In this document: positions 8,250 through 16,302 of the stretch, one piece after another
Numbering within the stretch: position 1 is the first letter of the stretch
Layout: each line of letters opens with the position of its first letter
Source: Rhodovulum sp.
Lineage (GTDB): Bacteria; Pseudomonadota; Alphaproteobacteria; Rhodobacterales; Rhodobacteraceae
Direction of reading: 5' to 3'
DNA: 64,000 nt
NCBI GenBank assembly: GCA_002706605.1
Contig: PALT01000034.1
Coordinates: 124,001 to 188,000 of the forward strand
Made by a program: the position numbers and the translations under genes
The notes under the pieces: model-generated
Told to the model about the DNA's origin: nothing
Databases searched by the model: none
Seen by the model: the letters and a program-made list of their open reading frames with translations, nothing else

Positions 8250-9284
8250 ATGACGACAAGACGTAAGTTCCTACAGACCGCCGGTCTGGCCGGTGCCGCC
8301 GGATTGGCCGCACCCGCCGTTCATGCGCAATCCACGATCAAATGGCGGATGCAGACCTATGCCGGTGCTGCACTTGCCGAACATGTGGTGAAACCCGCCA
8401 TCGACAGCTTTAACAAGATCGCTGGCGATCAGATGCAGATCGAACTGTACTACGCCGATCAGCTGGTCCCGACGGGCGAATTGTTCCGCGCGATGCAGCA
8501 GGGCACGATCGACGCGGTGCAATCGGATGATGACTCGATGGCCTCGCCGACTGAGGTCACTGTGTTCGGCGGCTATTTCCCCTTTGCCAGCCGCTATAGC
8601 CTCGACGTGCCGGTTCTGTTCAACCAATACGGCCTGAACGAAATCTGGGACGCGGAATATTCCAAGGTCGGCGTGAAACACATCAGTGCGGGCTCGTGGG
8701 ATCCTTGCCATTTCGCGACCAAGGACCCGATCAACAGCCTTGCCGATCTCAAGGGCAAGCGCGTCTTTACCTTCCCGACCGCCGGTCGCTTCCTGTCGCA
8801 GTTCGGCGTCGTGCCGGTTACCCTGCCGTGGGAAGATATCGAGGTCGCGGTCCAGACCGGCGAACTTGACGGGATCGCATGGTCGGGCATCACCGAGGAT
8901 TACACGGTCGGTTGGGCCGATGTGACCAACTATTTCCTGACCAACAACATCTCGGGCGCATGGATCGGGCATTTCTTTGCCAACCAAGACCGCTGGAACG
9001 AAGTGCCGCCGCACCTGCAGGAACTGCTCAAGGTCTGCATGGAGCAATCGCACTATTACCGTCAGTGGTGGTATTGGGGTGGTGAGGCCGCGCTGCGCGT
9101 CAACGGCACCAAGATGCAGCTGACCTCGATCCCCGACGCCGAATGGGAGCAGGTCGAGGCCGCCGCCCAGACCTTCTGGGAAGAGATCGCCGCCGAGAGC
9201 GAGACCAAGGCCAAAGTGGTGGAAATCTTCCGCCAATATAACGCCGATATGCAAAAGGCTGGTCGTCCGTACCGCTACGGCTAA
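8250..9284 (+). CDS. TRAP transporter substrate-binding protein (DctP type)
   Basis: 344 residues with a twin-arginine leader (TTRRKFLQTAG, hydrophobic core, cleavage after AVHA). This points to export as a folded protein, sometimes seen in this subgroup. The DctP fold is recognisable from ELYYADQLVPTGELFRAMQQG, LADLKGKRVFTFPTAG and WEDIEVAVQTGELDGI. It delivers substrate to the QM permease encoded upstream. The ligand is not readable from sequence; the downstream enzymes suggest an amine, amino alcohol or N-acyl amino acid. GGAGAAG precedes the ATG. Confidence 0.88.
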   Translation: MTTRRKFLQTAGLAGAAGLAAPAVHAQSTIKWRMQTYAGAALAEHVVKPAIDSFNKIAGDQMQIELYYADQLVPTGELFRAMQQGTIDAVQSDDDSMASPTEVTVFGGYFPFASRYSLDVPVLFNQYGLNEIWDAEYSKVGVKHISAGSWDPCHFATKDPINSLADLKGKRVFTFPTAGRFLSQFGVVPVTLPWEDIEVAVQTGELDGIAWSGITEDYTVGWADVTNYFLTNNISGAWIGHFFANQDRWNEVPPHLQELLKVCMEQSHYYRQWWYWGGEAALRVNGTKMQLTSIPDAEWEQVEAAAQTFWEEIAAESETKAKVVEIFRQYNADMQKAGRPYRYG

Positions 9285-9342
9285 TCTGACATTGCGGGGT
9301 GCCGTTCGGGCGCCCCGCGCTCTAACCCAAGGTGAGATCGCA

Positions 9343-10713
9343 ATGCCCGGAAACCTGACATTTGATGCGCTGAAATCCCGCGTGGCCAGCGGGGAAATCG
9401 ACACGGTGATTGCCTGTGCCCCCGATATGCAGGGACGTCTGATGGGCAAACGCTTTCAGGCCCAGCATTTTGTCGAAAGCGCGTGGGAAGAGACGCATTG
9501 CTGTAACTATCTGCTGGCCACAGATATGGAGATGAACACGGTCGAGGGATACGCCGCGACCAGTTGGGCCAGGGGCTATGGCGATTATGTCATGCGCCCC
9601 GACATGGACACGTTGCGCATTATTCCGTGGTTGGCGGGGACGGCCTTGGTTCTGTGCGATCTGTTGGATCATCACACGCATGACGAGGTGCCCCATGCGC
9701 CGCGTTCGGTCTTGAAACGGCAACTGGCCCGCCTGCGCGAGTTGGGGTTTGATATGATGGCCGCGACGGAACTGGAATTCTTTGTGTTCCGCGAAACATT
9801 CGATCAGATGCGCGATCAGTCCTATCGCGATATGACCGTGATCAGCCCCTATAACGAAGACTACCATATCTTCCAGACGACGAAGGAAGAGGGCCTGATG
9901 CGCGCGATCCGCACGGGTCTGTATGGTGCGGGCATTCCGGTCGAAAACACCAAGGGCGAGGCCGACGCCGGTCAGGCCGAGGTGAACGTGAAATACAGCG
10001 ATGCGCTGGACATGGGGGATACGCATGTTCTGGTCAAAAACGGCGTCAAAGAGATCGCGTTCCTGACGGGCAACGCCGTGACCTTTATGGCGAAATGGAG
10101 CCACGATGCCGCCGGATCGTCCAGCCACATCCACCAGTCCCTGATCCATCTCGACAGCGGCAAGTCGGCGTTTTTCGATCCCGATGGCCCGCACGGCATG
10201 TCCGATCTGATGCGCAAATATCTGGCCGGATTGCTGAAACACGCGCGGGAAACGACGCTGTTCCTTGCGCCCTATATCAATTCCTACAAACGCTTTGTGG
10301 CGGGCACCTTTGCCCCGACCAAGGCGATTTGGTCCGTCGACAACCGCACCGCCGGTTACCGCGTGTGCGGTCCGGGTACGGGCGGCGTGCGCGTGGAATG
10401 CCGCGTTGGCGGGTCCGACCTGAACCCGTATCTGGCCTTGGCGGCGCAACTGGCCGCCGGTATCGCGGGGATTACCGGTGATTACACGCTTGAGGACGAG
10501 TTTACCGGCGATGCCTATGCCGCAGCGGACGCGCGGTCGATCCCGCTGACCCTGCGCGAGGCGACGGCGGAATTCGATGCCTCGACAATGTTGCGGGCGG
10601 CCCTTGGGGACGGCGTTGTGGATCACTATGTCCACGCGGCCCGCTGGGAGCAGGAAGATTTTGATCGCAAGGTGACCGACTATGAAGTCGCCCGCGGATT
10701 TGAAAGAGCGTAA
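9343..10713 (+). CDS. Glutamine synthetase family protein, probable gamma-glutamyl-amine ligase
   Basis: 456 residues from the ATG at 9343; the frame can start 17 codons earlier but that stretch is unlike the family. Glutamine synthetase landmarks are present in order: EADAGQAEVNVKY (metal and glutamate site), GSSSHIHQSL (ATP site), KRFVAGTFAPTKAIWSVDNR (substrate and ATP arginines) and VECRVGGSDLNPYLA (catalytic ExR). It belongs to the PuuA-like group that joins glutamate to amines using ATP, not to the assimilatory GlnA. It lies between a TRAP transporter and two dehydrogenases, as expected for activation of an amine or amino alcohol as a gamma-glutamyl amide before oxidation. The exact amine is unknown. 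Confidence 0.8.
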   Translation: MPGNLTFDALKSRVASGEIDTVIACAPDMQGRLMGKRFQAQHFVESAWEETHCCNYLLATDMEMNTVEGYAATSWARGYGDYVMRPDMDTLRIIPWLAGTALVLCDLLDHHTHDEVPHAPRSVLKRQLARLRELGFDMMAATELEFFVFRETFDQMRDQSYRDMTVISPYNEDYHIFQTTKEEGLMRAIRTGLYGAGIPVENTKGEADAGQAEVNVKYSDALDMGDTHVLVKNGVKEIAFLTGNAVTFMAKWSHDAAGSSSHIHQSLIHLDSGKSAFFDPDGPHGMSDLMRKYLAGLLKHARETTLFLAPYINSYKRFVAGTFAPTKAIWSVDNRTAGYRVCGPGTGGVRVECRVGGSDLNPYLALAAQLAAGIAGITGDYTLEDEFTGDAYAAADARSIPLTLREATAEFDASTMLRAALGDGVVDHYVHAARWEQEDFDRKVTDYEVARGFERA

Positions 10714-10716
10714 AGC

Positions 10717-12099
10717 ATGACAACTACCCTGAAATGTATCTCGCCGGTCGATGGGTCGGTCTATGTCGAACGTCCCCTGATGGGGCTGGACGATGCACAG
10801 CGCGCCGTTGCCGCCGCCCGCGCGGCACAGCGCGATTGGGCCGCGCGCCCCATGGCCGAAAGGATCGCACTGGTCACCAAGGCCACGGCGATCATCGGTG
10901 AGATGAACGATGAAATCGTCCCCGAACTGGCGTGGCAAATGGGCCGCCCCGTGCGCTATGGCGGGGAATTTGGCGGGTTCAACGAACGCGCGACCTATAT
11001 GGCCGAGATCGCAGAATCGGCGTTGGCCCCCATCATGGTTGAGGATAGTGCGACGTTTGGCCGGTACATAGAACGCGTGCCGCATGGCGTCGTTCTGGTC
11101 ATTGCGCCGTGGAACTATCCGTTCATGACGGCGATCAACACCATCGCGCCCGCCCTGATTGCGGGCAACACCGTGGTCCTGAAACACGCCAGCCAAACGC
11201 CGCTGGTGGGTGAACGCCTTGCCACTGCGTTTGAACGGGCTGGTGTGCCCACGGATGTGTTCCAGAACCTGTTCTTGGGCCACGACGTGACCTCGGCCCT
11301 GATCGGGGCACGGGCGTTTGATTTCGTGAACTTCACCGGTTCGGTCGCAGGCGGTCAGGCGATTGAGCGCGCGGCGGCGGGCACCTTTACCGGTCTGGGG
11401 TTGGAACTGGGCGGCAAGGATCCGGGCTATGTCATGGAGGACGCCGATATCCGCGCCGCCGCCGAGACCCTGATGGACGGGGCGATGTTCAACTCGGGCC
11501 AATGTTGCTGCGGGATCGAACGGATCTACGTGGCCTCGGCGGTCTATGACGACTTTATCGAGGCCTGTCTGGACGTTTTGTCGGGAACCGTTCTGGGCAA
11601 TCCGCTGGATCCTGAAACGACCATGGGCCCGATGGCGCAGGTGCGGTTCGCCGATCTTGTGCGCGGCCAGACCCGCGATGCGATTGCCGCCGGTGCGCGC
11701 GCGTTGATTGATCCGGCGCAATTCCCGAACGACGGGGGCGCCTATCTGATGCCGCAGATCCTGACCGGTGTTGATCATTCCATGCGCGTCATGCGCGAAG
11801 AAAGCTTTGGCCCTGTCGTCGGCATCATGAAGGTCGACAATGACGCCGAGGCCCTGCGCCTGATGAACGATTGCGACTATGGCCTGACCGCGTCCTTGTG
11901 GACACAGGACGTGGATCGCGCGGCAACTCTGGGCCAGCAGATTGAGACCGGAACGGTGTTCATGAACCGTGCCGATTACCTTGATCCGGCGCTGTGCTGG
12001 ACAGGGTGCAAGAACACGGGGCGGGGCGGCGGTTTGTCGGTGATCGGCTATCACAACCTGACGCGACCCAAATCCTTCCATCTGAAAAAGGCGATCTGA
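10717..12099 (+). CDS. NAD(P)-dependent aldehyde dehydrogenase
   Basis: 460 residues. The ALDH features are complete: APWNYPF (cofactor loop, about residue 130), FTGSVAGG (205-212), LELGGKDP with general base Glu230, and FNSGQCCCGIER with the catalytic cysteine at about residue 264. The start is 3 bp after the ligase stop. In the proposed pathway it would oxidise a gamma-glutamyl aminoaldehyde to the acid, comparable with the PuuC step of putrescine catabolism. Narrow substrate range cannot be judged. It is followed almost without gap by an alcohol dehydrogenase gene. Confidence 0.9.
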   Translation: MTTTLKCISPVDGSVYVERPLMGLDDAQRAVAAARAAQRDWAARPMAERIALVTKATAIIGEMNDEIVPELAWQMGRPVRYGGEFGGFNERATYMAEIAESALAPIMVEDSATFGRYIERVPHGVVLVIAPWNYPFMTAINTIAPALIAGNTVVLKHASQTPLVGERLATAFERAGVPTDVFQNLFLGHDVTSALIGARAFDFVNFTGSVAGGQAIERAAAGTFTGLGLELGGKDPGYVMEDADIRAAAETLMDGAMFNSGQCCCGIERIYVASAVYDDFIEACLDVLSGTVLGNPLDPETTMGPMAQVRFADLVRGQTRDAIAAGARALIDPAQFPNDGGAYLMPQILTGVDHSMRVMREESFGPVVGIMKVDNDAEALRLMNDCDYGLTASLWTQDVDRAATLGQQIETGTVFMNRADYLDPALCWTGCKNTGRGGGLSVIGYHNLTRPKSFHLKKAI

Positions 12100-12100
12100 G

Positions 12101-13246
12101 ATGACGTTGACTGCAAATTGGTCTTATCCGACGGCTGTGCGGTTCGGGGCGGGGCGTATTTCCGAACTGGCCGAGGCCTGTGTGTCCCTCGGGATCACGC
12201 GCCCGTTGCTGGTGACGGACCGTGGTCTGGCGGGGCTGCCGATCACCAAACAGGCGCTGGACATTCTGACCGGTGCCGGTCTGGGCGCGGCCCTGTTTGC
12301 CGAAGTTGACCCCAACCCGAATGAGATCAACGCCGCCGCCGGTGTCGCGGCCTATAAGGCGGGGGATCACGACGGGGTTGTGGCGTTCGGCGGTGGCTCG
12401 GGCCTCGACCTTGGCAAGGTCGTGGCGTTCATGGCTGGTCAGACGCGCCCGATCTGGGATTTTGAGGACATCGGCGATTGGTGGACCCGCGCGGATGCGG
12501 ATGCCATCGCGCCCATCGTGGCCGTGCCCACGACCGCCGGTACAGGGTCTGAGGTGGGCCGCGCCAGCGTCATCACCAATTCCGAAACGCATGAGAAAAA
12601 GATCATCTTCCACCCCAAAATCCTGCCCGGTGTGGTGATTTGTGACCCCGAACTGACCGTTGGCATGCCGCCCGCGATCACGGCGGGGACGGGGATGGAT
12701 GCGTTTGCCCATTGCCTTGAGGCCTATTGCAGCCCCCATTTCCACCCCATGTCCCAAGGGATCGCGATTGAGGGCATGCGTCTGGTCAAGGACAACCTGC
12801 CGACCGCCTATGCAGATGGCACCGATCTAACCGCGCGGGCCAATATGATGGCTGCCGCCGCGATGGGGGCCGTTGCGTTCCAAAAGGGTCTGGGCGCGAT
12901 TCACGCCATCAGCCACCCGATCGGCGCGGTGCACAACACCCACCACGGCACCACGAATGCGGTCGTCATGCAGGCGGTGTTGCGGTTCAACCGCCCCGCG
13001 ATTGAGGACCGGATTGAGGCCTTGGCGCGCTATCTGTCGATTCCCGGCGGCTTCCAAGGCTTTCACGATTTTGTGGGTGAGTTGAACGCGACGCTAAATA
13101 TTCCGGCCAACCTGACCGCGCTTGGCGTCACCGATCCCGACGTCGCCGCCCTGACCGAGGTCGCGTTGCGCGATCCGTCCGTGGGTGGTAACCCCGTTGA
13201 AATGACCACAGAAAACACGTCTGATCTGATCAAAGCCTGTCTCTGA
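12101..13246 (+). CDS. Iron-containing alcohol dehydrogenase (group III)
   Basis: 381 residues. It has the NAD-binding GGGSGLDLGK (about 97-106), AGTGSEVGRASVIT, and the family's metal ligands at the expected spacing: Asp200 and His204 in GTGMDAFAHCLEAYC, then His268 and His282 in the HAISHPIGAVHNTHHG segment. It probably oxidises the alcohol form of the substrate to the aldehyde used by the adjacent ALDH. Its start is 1 bp after the ALDH stop, and a strong terminator follows, so it is the last gene of the operon begun at the amidohydrolase. Confidence 0.9.
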   Translation: MTLTANWSYPTAVRFGAGRISELAEACVSLGITRPLLVTDRGLAGLPITKQALDILTGAGLGAALFAEVDPNPNEINAAAGVAAYKAGDHDGVVAFGGGSGLDLGKVVAFMAGQTRPIWDFEDIGDWWTRADADAIAPIVAVPTTAGTGSEVGRASVITNSETHEKKIIFHPKILPGVVICDPELTVGMPPAITAGTGMDAFAHCLEAYCSPHFHPMSQGIAIEGMRLVKDNLPTAYADGTDLTARANMMAAAAMGAVAFQKGLGAIHAISHPIGAVHNTHHGTTNAVVMQAVLRFNRPAIEDRIEALARYLSIPGGFQGFHDFVGELNATLNIPANLTALGVTDPDVAALTEVALRDPSVGGNPVEMTTENTSDLIKACL

Positions 13247-13270
13247 GACGATTTGGTTCGTGTGACCCCG

Positions 13271-13304
13271 AGGCGCGCCCATCCCCATGGGCGCGTCTTT
13301 TTTT
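13271..13304 (+). terminator. Rho-independent terminator after Fe-ADH gene
   Basis: A 12-bp stem (AGGCGCGCCCAT with ATGGGCGCGTCT, one G-T pair) with loop CCCC is followed by a run of seven T. It ends the catabolic operon on the plus strand. Confidence 0.9.
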
Positions 13305-13395
13305 GGTGGTGCGTGTTGACGCCTGCGTGGTCGGCGGGCAGGGTGACGTCCAGCGTCATGATAAACATGTTAACTAATGAACGTGTTAATTGGTA

Positions 13396-13424
13396 TTGAC
13401 CATAATCGTTACGAGTCATAACGT
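13396..13424 (+). promoter_or_regulatory. Promoter with MarR-type operator before TRAP genes
   Basis: A -35 TTGACC (13396-13401) and a weak -10 TAACGT (13419-13424) are 17 bp apart. Between and over them lies the inverted repeat CGTTA-CGAGTCA-TAACG (13407-13423). The same GTTA-N7-TAAC pattern occurs at 15483-15499 before the SDR gene. A MarR regulator is encoded in the following operon, so this is its likely operator. Upstream at 13364-13391 there is also a direct-repeat-like ATGTTAACT / GTGTTAATT pair. The rest of the 295-bp gap between the Fe-ADH and TRAP genes shows only the terminator. Confidence 0.55.
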
Positions 13425-13541
13425 TTCTTCACGGCTACGGATTTGTCCCTTTGGGAGAGAGGGGCGCCACGCGTTTCGCGGCGCATGATCTGTAGAGGAC
13501 GAACAGTGGCCCGCACGGGCCAGGCATGAGCGGGGAGGCAA

Positions 13542-14129
13542 ATGCTGTTACGGGCGATGAAAATGCTGGCCAAATGGACAGCGATTATCGGGGGGATCAC
13601 GCTTGTCGTGCTGGTCGTCCTGACATGTATCAGCGTCATTGGACGCGGGGCCAGCACACTTGGCCATTCCGATTTTCTGACTGGGTTGGCGCCGGGATTG
13701 GCGCAATCGATTGTGAACACGGGCGTGGGGCCGGTCACGGGAGATTTCGAGCTGCTTGAGGCGGGGGTCGCCTTCGCGGTGTTCGCCTTTTTGCCGCTGT
13801 GTCAGTTGCACAGCGGGCATGCGACGGTGGATGTGTTCACGTCCCTGATGCCCGAGAAATTCAACCGCTTTCTGATCGCGTTCTGGGAGGTCTTGTTGGC
13901 CATTCTGATCGTCGTCATCAGTTGGCGCCTGTTTGTCGGCATGGAAGACAAGATGCGCTACGGCGAGACGACGTTCTTGCTGCAATTTCCGATCTGGTGG
14001 TCCTACCTGGCCAGCTTCCTTGCCTCGGTCGTCGCGGCGATTGTGGCCGTCTATTGCGCCTATGCCCGCGTCATGACCGCCCTCACCGGTAAATCCTACA
14101 TGCCCGCATCCGAAGGAGCCCTCCATTGA
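13542..14129 (+). CDS. TRAP transporter small permease (DctQ type), second system
   Basis: 195 residues with four hydrophobic helices. It has a longer loop after the first helix than the first system. FELLEAGVAFAVFAFLPLCQ is the DctQ second helix, and HSGHATVDVF follows. No substrate-binding protein gene flanks this pair within the window, which is unusual because P, Q and M are normally co-transcribed. GGGGAGG precedes the ATG, though two further ATG codons a few residues in are possible starts. Its stop overlaps the large permease start. It is read with the fatty-acid-like enzymes downstream, which suggests an aryl or acyl carboxylate substrate (inference). Confidence 0.85.
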   Translation: MLLRAMKMLAKWTAIIGGITLVVLVVLTCISVIGRGASTLGHSDFLTGLAPGLAQSIVNTGVGPVTGDFELLEAGVAFAVFAFLPLCQLHSGHATVDVFTSLMPEKFNRFLIAFWEVLLAILIVVISWRLFVGMEDKMRYGETTFLLQFPIWWSYLASFLASVVAAIVAVYCAYARVMTALTGKSYMPASEGALH

Positions 14130-15442
14130 GTATGCTCGAACTTGGTTTCCTGTCATTTCCGGTTCTGCTGGTCATGATTTTCATGCGGGCCCCGATTGGC
14201 CTTGCGATGATGCTGTGCGGGATTGGCGGTCTTTATTTCGCGATGGGGGGCAGCAATATCTTTCTGTCCAAACTCAAGAGCGAAACCTATTCCACCTTTA
14301 GCAGCTATTCACTGACCATCATTCCGATGTTCCTGTTGATGGGGCAGTTCGCGACCCTGTCGGGCATGTCGAAATCCCTGTTCAAAGCCGCCGAAAGCTG
14401 GCTTGGCCACCGCAAGGGCGGCGTCGCCATGGCCGCGGTCGGGGCCTGTGCGGGGTTCGGCGCGATCTGTGGTTCGTCCCTTGCGACGGCGGCCACCATG
14501 TCCAAGGTCGCCCTGCCGGAACTGCGCCGCTATGGCTATTCGGGCGGGTTTTCGACCGCGACGCTGGCTGCCGGTGGCACCTTGGGGATCCTGATCCCGC
14601 CGTCGGTGATCCTTGTGATCTATGCGATCCTGACCGAGCAAAACATCGCCAAGCTGTTTCTGGCCGCCTTTGTGCCCGGTATTCTGGCGGCGATCGGCTA
14701 TATGATCACCATCTCGATCTATGTGCGCCTGTACCCCGACGCGGCAGGTACGCGGGAGCGCGTGCCCTACGGCGAACGCATGCGGGCGCTACTTGATGTG
14801 TGGCCGGTTCTGTTGGTCTTTGGCCTTGTGGTTGGCGGGATCTACCTTGGCTGGTTCACCCCGACCGAGGGCGCAGCGGTCGGTGCGGCAGGCACGGGCA
14901 TCATCGCCCTGTTGTCGGGCAACCTGACGTGGCGCGTCTTTGTCGAGAGCATCCTGTCCACCGCGACCAACACCGCGATGATCTTTTTCATCATCCTTGG
15001 CGCGGGGTTCTATAACTCGTTCCTTGCCCTGACGCAGGTGCCGCAGGAACTGTCGATGGCGGTGGCGAACAGTGGCCTTGGCCCGTGGACGATCCTTGTG
15101 ATCATTCTGGCGTTCTATCTGGTGTTCGGCTGTTTGATGGACAGCCTGTCGATGATCCTGTTGACGATCCCGATCTTCTTCCCGCTGATCTCGCAGCTGG
15201 ATTTCGGCCTCAGCCAAGAGCATCTGGCGATCTGGTTCGGCATCCTTGTTCTGATCGTGGTCGAGGTCGGGTTGATCACGCCACCGGTGGGGATGAACCT
15301 GTTCGTTATCAACGGCATGGACCGCAGCACCCCGATGATCGAAACCTACAAAAGCGTCATGTTCTTTGTCGGCTCGGACATCGTGCGGGTGATCATTCTG
15401 GTCCTGTTCCCGTCAATCACACTCTTCCTCTTGCCCGGTTAA
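14126..15442 (+). CDS. TRAP transporter large permease (DctM type), second system
   Basis: 438 residues with the DctM pattern: AAGGTLGILIPPSVILVIYA in the centre and the LITPPVGMNLFVI motif near the C-terminus. It overlaps the small permease gene (ATGA-type). A 9-bp GC hairpin overlaps its stop codon. The dedicated periplasmic binding protein is missing next to it, so it may be encoded elsewhere or shared. Confidence 0.9.
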   Translation: MSMLELGFLSFPVLLVMIFMRAPIGLAMMLCGIGGLYFAMGGSNIFLSKLKSETYSTFSSYSLTIIPMFLLMGQFATLSGMSKSLFKAAESWLGHRKGGVAMAAVGACAGFGAICGSSLATAATMSKVALPELRRYGYSGGFSTATLAAGGTLGILIPPSVILVIYAILTEQNIAKLFLAAFVPGILAAIGYMITISIYVRLYPDAAGTRERVPYGERMRALLDVWPVLLVFGLVVGGIYLGWFTPTEGAAVGAAGTGIIALLSGNLTWRVFVESILSTATNTAMIFFIILGAGFYNSFLALTQVPQELSMAVANSGLGPWTILVIILAFYLVFGCLMDSLSMILLTIPIFFPLISQLDFGLSQEHLAIWFGILVLIVVEVGLITPPVGMNLFVINGMDRSTPMIETYKSVMFFVGSDIVRVIILVLFPSITLFLLPG

Positions 15443-15453
15443 TGCCGGGCAAG
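15430..15453 (+). other. Hairpin overlapping dctM stop codon
   Basis: CTTGCCCGG and CCGGGCAAG form a 9-bp stem with a 6-nt loop that includes the stop codon. No T-run follows, so termination is uncertain; it may protect the 3' end of the transporter message. Confidence 0.35.
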
Positions 15454-15467
15454 CGCCCCAATGGGGC

Positions 15468-15499
15468 TTGGCATCTCTAGATTGTTATGATCTATAACA
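15468..15499 (+). promoter_or_regulatory. Promoter with second MarR-type operator before SDR gene
   Basis: The 17-bp palindrome TGTTA-TGATCTA-TAACA (15483-15499) has the same GTTA-N7-TAAC core as the site at 13407-13423. It contains a good -10 (TATAAC, 15493-15498), and TTGGCA at 15468-15473 could be the -35 with a 19-bp spacer. It lies 27 bp before the SDR start codon, where a bound repressor would block transcription of the SDR-crotonase-MarR-acyl-CoA dehydrogenase genes. Confidence 0.6.
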
Positions 15500-15525
15500 G
15501 TAATGAAAAGTAAACGGGTGGAGCA

Positions 15526-16293
15526 ATGGACGTATCTGGTCAAATAGCGCTGGTCACCGGTGGGGGCAGTGGCCTTGGGGCTGCAACCGCCCGCCATCTG
15601 GCAAGTCTCGGCGCCAAGGTCGCGGTTCTGGATTTTGACGGCGCACGTGCCGCCGAAGTGGCTGCGGAAATCGACGGTCTGGCCCTGCAGGCGGACGTGG
15701 GCGATCAGGCGGCGGTCGAGGCCGCGTTTGAGAAATGCATCGCCGATCTGGGCGGCTGTCCCCGCATCGTCGTCAGCTGTGCAGGCATCGGTCTGGCCTC
15801 TCGCGTGGTGGGCCGTGAGGGCAAACTGTCCGTCGACATGTTCGAAAAGACCCTGCGCGTGAACCTGACCGGCACCTATATCATCCTGAGTGTCGCCGCC
15901 CGCGCCATGCAGGCGGCCGAGCCGTTGAACGAGGATGGCGAACGCGGCGTGATCGTGTGCACCTCGTCCGTGGCCTATCAGGACGGACAGCTGGGTCAGG
16001 CGGCCTATTCCGCGTCCAAAGGTGGCGTTGCCGCGATGATGCTGCCGATTGCACGGGAAATGGCGCGCACAGGTATCCGCACCGTCGCCATCGCGCCGGG
16101 CCTGTTCCACACCCCGATGATGGAAGGCCTACCGCCCGAAGTCACCGCCGAAATCACCGCGAACATTCCGTTCCCCGCCCGTTTGGGTCAGCCGTCTGAA
16201 TACGCGCTGTTGGTGGAGCAGATCGCCCGCAACCCGTTCCTGAACGGGACCACCATCCGACTGGACGGCGCTGTGCGCCTGCCGCCGCGCTAA
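15526..16293 (+). CDS. SDR family 3-hydroxyacyl-CoA dehydrogenase-like protein
   Basis: 255 residues, classical short-chain dehydrogenase. TGGGSGLGAA (11-20) is the NAD-binding loop, Asp36 in VLDFDG favours NAD, and the catalytic set is Ser147/148, Tyr161 and Lys165 in the YSASK motif. The overall pattern (INxP-like QAAYSASKGGVAAMMLPIARE, then TVAIAPGLFHTPMMEGLP) matches the HSD10 / type II 3-hydroxyacyl-CoA dehydrogenase group. Paired with the crotonase gene 9 bp downstream it would oxidise the 3-hydroxyacyl-CoA formed by hydration. GGAG precedes the ATG. Other alcohol substrates remain possible. Confidence 0.82.
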   Translation: MDVSGQIALVTGGGSGLGAATARHLASLGAKVAVLDFDGARAAEVAAEIDGLALQADVGDQAAVEAAFEKCIADLGGCPRIVVSCAGIGLASRVVGREGKLSVDMFEKTLRVNLTGTYIILSVAARAMQAAEPLNEDGERGVIVCTSSVAYQDGQLGQAAYSASKGGVAAMMLPIAREMARTGIRTVAIAPGLFHTPMMEGLPPEVTAEITANIPFPARLGQPSEYALLVEQIARNPFLNGTTIRLDGAVRLPPR

Positions 16294-16302
16294 GGGAACA
16301 CG

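Noticed and set aside
9322-12081. Minus-strand open frame of 919 codons
   Set aside because: It is antisense to two clear enzymes (ligase and aldehyde dehydrogenase) that show all family motifs. Long antisense frames are common in high-GC genes; its sequence is rich in His, Gln and Arg with no domain.
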